Assembly (NCBI GenBank): GCA_029706075.1
Contig: JAINUG010000168.1
Coordinates: forward strand, 1,798,001-1,862,000
Length of the DNA stretch: 64,000 bases
Reading direction: 5' to 3'
From: Aldrovandia affinis
Lineage: Eukaryota; Chordata; Actinopteri; Notacanthiformes; Halosauridae
How positions within the stretch are numbered: position 1 is the first letter of the stretch; every line of letters begins with the position of its first letter. Below the pieces are notes generated by a model. The model was not told the DNA's origin and made no database searches. It was given only the letters and a program-made list of their open reading frames with translations. The position numbers were made by a program, and so were the translations under genes. Below are positions 60,259-64,000 of the stretch, in pieces.

Positions 60259-60414
60259 CGTTTTACACAGGACTCAATCATGTCACTAGACATGAGTTTG
60301 AGGCGGCTCTCCAGGTGCTTGGCGAACTCCTCCTCGGGCCAGTGCAGGTCACGGATGAAGGTCTGCAGGGCGTCCAGCTTCCAGAAGAGGTCCTCCGAGG
60401 TCCCAGAACCATTG
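60259..60414 (-). CDS. cadps: cadps exon, 51 codons plus split codons; first one in the window
   Basis: Acceptor CTGGTAG, donor GTGAGG. Reads [18 protein letters not shown] then [19 protein letters not shown] and on to [26 protein letters not shown] is a hallmark of CAPS proteins. The N-terminal part of the exon (NGSGTSED) is variable between homologues, so the exact acceptor is slightly less sure. Earlier exons (C2, PH and most of the MUN region) lie beyond position 64,000. Confidence 0.92.
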
Positions 60415-60589
60415 CTACCAGGGAGAGGGATAGGCTAGGGTCAAAGGTCACAACATATTTTCCTCATGGAGAGGTCAGGGAACAGAGTGTGTCTCTCTGT
60501 GTTTGTTTGTTATTTATTTTTACCATATACTGATGGTTCTTAATTAATTAATTTCACAATCAATTAATGGTAAAAAATAAAAGGACATA
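60415..60589. other. cadps intron start (upstream side), no element seen
   Basis: Short unique-looking sequence between the exon and the Tc1 fragments. Confidence 0.5.
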
Positions 60590-61155
60590 CAGTGCATCCG
60601 GAAAGTATTCACATCGCTTCACTTTTTCCACATTTTGTTATGTTACAGCCTTATTCCAAAATGGATTCAATTGAAATAGTTATTTTCCTCAATAAAACAC
60701 AAATAAATGTTTAAAATTCATATAATGTGATTTTCTGGGATTTGTTTATATATTCTGTCTCTCACTGTTAAGATGAACCTACCATGAAAATTATAGACTG
60801 TTCCTTTCTTTGTAAGGGGGCAAACTCACAAAATCAGCAGGGGGTGAAATACTTATTTTCCCCACTGTAGATCTGGGGAAAGGTATAAAAACATTGCTAA
60901 AGCATTGAAAGCACGCAGGAGAACAGTGGGCTCCATCATTGTGAAATGGAAGAAGTTTGGAACCACCACAACTCTTCTTAGAGCTGGCTGTCTGGCCAAA
61001 CTCAGTAAATGGGCAAGAAGGGCCATGGTCAGGGAGGTGACCAAGAACCCAATGGCCACTCTAAGAGAGCTTCAGAGTTCCTCTGCAGCGATGGGAGAAC
61101 CTGGTAGAAGGACAAACATCTCTGCAGCACTCCATCAATCAGATCTTTATGGTAG
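60590..61155 (+). mobile_element. Chimeric Tc1-like fragments
   Basis: TA plus CAGTGCATCCGGAAAGTATT begins one Tc1 family. Around 60,820-60,870 the sequence GGGGGTGAAATACTTATTTT then CCCCACTGTA is the end of another Tc1 family, followed at once by transposase N-terminal coding (STVGSIIVKWKKFGTTT-like, with KNPMATLRELQ). Homology ends at about 61,155 where a LINE begins. Confidence 0.75.
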
Positions 61156-61678
61156 TAAAAATAAATTTCTGGAAATAGAGGTTGATATCAATAGCAAAGG
61201 CTATGATATCATAGGGATTACAGAGACGTGGCTGGGAGAAGAGGACGGGGACAAATACAATATAGAAGGGTATAAACTTATTAGGAAGGATAGATCCGGT
61301 AAGAGAGGTGGGGGGGTGGCACTATATGTGAAAGATAATCTCAATGTGCAGGAGTTTCCAGAAATTAGCCAACGCATGCCTAGCGAGGATATTTGGATAA
61401 AGCTCATAGGGGAACATGAGAAGGGATTAAATATAGGGGTGTGTTATCGACCACCAGCTTCAGACAGCAATATGAATATAATGCCTTTTGAAAATATAAA
61501 ACAAGCTTGCAGAGGAGGTGAGACTATTATCATGGGTGACTTAAGTTACCCTGGTATTAATTGAGAATTGGAGACAGGACCAGGAAATAGGGAGGAAGAA
61601 TTTCTAGATGTTATTAATGATCTTTTTTTGGCACAGTATGTTAGACAGCCTACAAGAGGAAATTCAATTCTAGATCTG
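61156..61678 (+). pseudogene. CR1-like LINE endonuclease, first part
   Basis: Open from the junction to a TGA at 61,562-61,564, a likely nonsense change since the same frame continues with ELETGPGN and FLDVINDLFLAQYVRQPT. The catalytic Glu is in ITETWL. It reads directly into the Harbinger insertion point at the word NSILDL. Confidence 0.8.
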
Positions 61679-61849
61679 GGGCGTCATTTATAAAACGTAC
61701 TTACGCACAAATTTGATCTTAGAACGTGCGTACGCTCAAATCCACGTCAAAGTTCAGATTTATAAAAACGGTCTTTGACGTGGAAAAGTACTTACCTCCA
61801 CGTCAGGTTTCAACCTGGCGTACGCACTTTTCCTTGTGGCAATGTTGGA

Positions 61850-62275
61850 GTACTGCAGGTATTCGCGGTCTCATCTCTTCTCTGTCCTGACCCCTCGCTG
61901 GTGAAATAATCTTCCGCAATCGGTCAGGACCGCGGAATCACTTGCGATCTTCCGCGAGAGACTCAAAACCCACCTTTTCAGACTCCACTACCACTGAATT
62001 CTGTACATCTAGCTAATTGTCATCACCACTGCCTACTTGCTCAACACTATATACCCCTGCTTACTCCATTAAAAAATAATAATTGACTAACCTTTTCCTT
62101 CCCAGTGTTACAGGTATGGTACGCGGCTGCCTGCAATGGTTTATCGCTGTATTACTGCACTGATCTCTTGCGCGTACTATGATTGTTCCTACCATGTATT
62201 AATGTACATATTGTAAGTCGCTCTGGATAAGAGCATCTGCTAAATGCTTAAAATGTAAATGTAATGTAAAATGTA
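61850..62275 (+). mobile_element. L2 3' fragment nested in the Harbinger element
   Basis: Broken ORF2 end (LPQSVRTAESLAIFRERLKTH-like) and tail GTAAGTCGCTCTGGATAAGA then GCATCTGCTAAATGC, the typical L2 3' end. Confidence 0.8.
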
Positions 62276-62315
62276 TTCGAAATCTAACAGCGCCAACATG
62301 TCGTCTGCTGCCTAT

Positions 62316-62361
62316 TATTATTATTATTATTATTATTAGTAGTAGTAGTAGTAGTAGTAGT
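62316..62361. repeat. (ATT)n/(AGT)n microsatellite
   Basis: Seven or so ATT units followed by about eight AGT units. Confidence 0.9.
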
Positions 62362-62595
62362 ATTACCAGATTGAACACATTGCTTAGGTTATACGTAATG
62401 GTTTGCACAATAAAGTTATTAATAAATTAAAACAACATAAGCTAAGCTACTTGTGGAAAACAAAACAAAAACACACATTGGTTTTCCAAAACTACCCCAA
62501 TTAGCATAATTGACACATCCTTGAAATGTATTTAATACATATTATGGTTCCACGCGTGTAAAACACTTCGGTCAATCTGTAGGCTATAAAATAGA

Positions 62596-62700
62596 ATGGC
62601 TTCGCTTCTCGAAGATATCGCCAACCGCGCAATAAGAAGGGAACGAGTTATTAGAGATTTTGACCTCAGTTTTAAATCAGTTTTAAAATTATTTACGTCC
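62596..62700 (+). pseudogene. Harbinger transposase N-terminal remnant
   Basis: ATG 62,596 starts MASLLEDIANRAIRRERVIR, which resembles the usual start of vertebrate Harbinger transposases, and soon degenerates. No catalytic domain is present. Confidence 0.6.
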
Positions 62701-62701
62701 T

Positions 62702-62881
62702 TCAGGGACCTTTGCTGCCCCCGTTCACAGCCTGGGCTACAGACTGCCAGGCCACGTACTTGGTTGTACTGGTAAAGCCATTGGAAAGGCTCCCAAACAG
62801 CGCCCCTGCACGCAGCTGCACCTCCGCCAACAAGACCTCGATTTCCGCCTCGCTAAAATTCTTTTTCTTGCAGCTCGCCAT
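62702..62881 (-). pseudogene. Harbinger Myb/SANT-like protein, first-exon remnant
   Basis: ATG 62,881 on the minus strand opens MASCKKKNFSEAEIEVLLAE and continues to AWQSVAQAVN. This is the start of the trihelix/Myb-like DNA-binding protein that accompanies PIF/Harbinger transposases and helps them reach the transposon ends. It lies next to, and in opposite orientation to, the transposase remnant, tail to tail. The rest of the protein is missing. Confidence 0.75.
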
Positions 62882-63154
62882 TATCAAATAGAAAATTTCT
62901 GTTTTGATTCGTGCTCCTTTATATGCTAATGATATTAATTAGGGGGCGTTTACAAGGCGGAGATCTAAAACCATTCAGCTACGCACAATTTCAAGATCAT
63001 TTGCGATTTATAGATTTAACATCTGGGCGAGTGGCGTACGCACATTTTTTTGGGCATACGTTCAGTTTCTCTGAATCACACTTACGCACATTTCAGAAAT
63101 GATCTTAGATCAAATATAGGATGGTTTCTACGCAACTTTTTATAAATGAGGCCC

Positions 63155-64000
63155 CTGGTGTTATGTAATGACGCCGACAGAATCAGTAGTATAGAGGTAA
63201 TGGAACCCATTGGGACAAGCGATCATTCCACAATCGGATTTGATATATTATGGCAAACTAAGAGGGCCCCATCTAACTCAAGGATTTTAAATTTTAGGCG
63301 TGCCAACTTTAAACAGATGCGATTAGAATTAAGCATGGTAGACTGGGGACATCTTCTTGATTGTAGGACAGTGAATGAAAAGTGGGACAAGTTTAAAAGG
63401 GTTATACTTGATGCACAGTGTAAATGTATTCCTACGGTGCGGAAAAGTAAGTTGAAAAAGCAGTCCCCACCGTGGATAAATAAAGATATGCGACAGAGTT
63501 TGAGGGAGAAGAAAAAACTGTTTAAGATATATAAAAACGACAGTACCGAGAGTAATAAGGCTGAATATTGTCGTGTGTGTGCTAAGGTCAAAAAATAACT
63601 AAGGGTAGCCAAAAGGATCTGCGAAAGGCAAATTGCAGAAAATGCTAAAAGTAACCCTAAGCGTTTTTTTCAATACTGTAGTAGGAAAAGAAAAGTCAAA
63701 GAGGAGATTAAATAACAAAGACGGGGCACTGCTCTATAAAAATAAGGATATTGCAGATGCTCTAAATGGCTGTTTTGTAGAGAGTTTTACCAGAGAAGAG
63801 GCTGCTAATAGGCCGGAAGGCATATTCATTACTCAGAATGTCTTAGCGGATACAGAGATAGGGGATATGGAAGTATTGGATAAATTTCATAAATTAAAGA
63901 CTAATAAGGCAGCCGGCCCGGATGGCATATACCCCAGGGTACTAAAGGAGTTAAGCGAGATCATTTTTAAACCACTGGCAAGTATTTTTAGACTGTCTTT
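63155..64000 (+). pseudogene. CR1-like LINE ORF2, second part (EN end, linker, RT start)
   Basis: Continues the LINE after the insertion: LVLCNDADRI, the SDHS endonuclease box, a basic linker (KSKLKKQSPPWINKDMR), a stop near 63,596, a frame change near 63,700, and the first RT motif NKAAGPDGIYPRVLKEL. Cut by the window end. Confidence 0.85.

Larger units (their letters stand above)
61679..63154. mobile_element. PIF/Harbinger element with CTG target duplication, both genes as remnants
   Basis: Ends GGGCGTCATTTATAAAA and TTTTTATAAATGAGGCCC, flanked by CTG (61,676-61,678 and 63,155-63,157). Removing the element plus one CTG rejoins the LINE frame as LDLVLCND, which proves the borders. Inside lie an L2 fragment, ATT/AGT microsatellites, a transposase N-terminus on plus and a Myb-like protein start on minus. 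Confidence 0.92.
61156..64000 (+). mobile_element. CR1-like LINE, split by a Harbinger element, continuing past the window
   Basis: Endonuclease words (YDIIGITETWLGEED, RGGGVALYVKDN, GDL...PGIN, then after the insertion LVLCNDADRI and GTSDHS) and the start of the RT domain (TNKAAGPDGIYPRVLKEL) fit a CR1-like element. The 5' part is truncated at the Tc1 junction. Stops at 61,562-61,564 and about 63,596, and a later frame change, make it inactive. Confidence 0.85.

Noticed and set aside
22081-60414. Assignment to cadps2 instead of cadps
   Set aside because: The [38 protein letters not shown] and EEDEEDD words fit CAPS1 better than CAPS2; the decision rests on remembered family differences, so an alignment should confirm it.

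Overview
This is a stretch of a vertebrate genome, almost certainly a ray-finned (teleost-type) fish. One recognisable host gene is present, and nearly everything else is transposable-element sequence of the kinds abundant in fish: Tc1/mariner, hAT, PIF/Harbinger, piggyBac, L2 and CR1-like LINEs, tRNA-derived SINEs, Gypsy-type LTRs and endogenous retroviruses. There is no prokaryotic gene organisation and no CRISPR array. I cannot name the species.

Host gene (about 21,000-64,000, minus strand). Eight consecutive exons of cadps (CAPS1, calcium-dependent secretion activator) run from 60,414 down to the stop codon at 22,081. They have consensus gt/ag borders and compatible phases and together encode the last 294 residues, ending in an acidic tail. 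Earlier exons lie beyond the right edge. Five consecutive exons are multiples of three and flanked by phase-0 introns; one is only 33 bp. The introns (0.9-12 kb) hold most of the mobile elements, including a Tc1 element with an uninterrupted transposase frame.

Left part (1-20,333). Two copies of one endogenous retrovirus family lie in opposite orientation. Copy A (1-1,504, minus) is cut by the window edge. Copy B (9,753-20,329, plus) has both 407-bp LTRs, a 4-bp target duplication (AGCT), a tRNA-Pro-like primer site and a polypurine tract. Its LTRs differ at only three positions, yet its gag, pol and env are broken, and its interior carries a fold-back Tc1 and a piggyBac-like element with perfect TTAA borders. 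Between A and B lie an L2 LINE whose ORF1 has an SGNH esterase-like domain, two decayed Tc1 copies and a long GT microsatellite.

Right edge (60,590-64,000). A Tc1 fragment abuts a CR1-like LINE, which is split by a PIF/Harbinger element carrying remnants of both its genes; removing that element with one CTG duplicate restores the LINE frame.

I found no convincing new biological system. The items most worth a second look are: (i) the recently inserted but dead, transposon-laden provirus; (ii) reshuffled leader modules and 63-bp B-box-like repeats in that retrovirus family; (iii) a THAP-domain transposon remnant; (iv) Harbinger elements with CTG/CAG target duplications; and (v) fold-back Tc1 derivatives.
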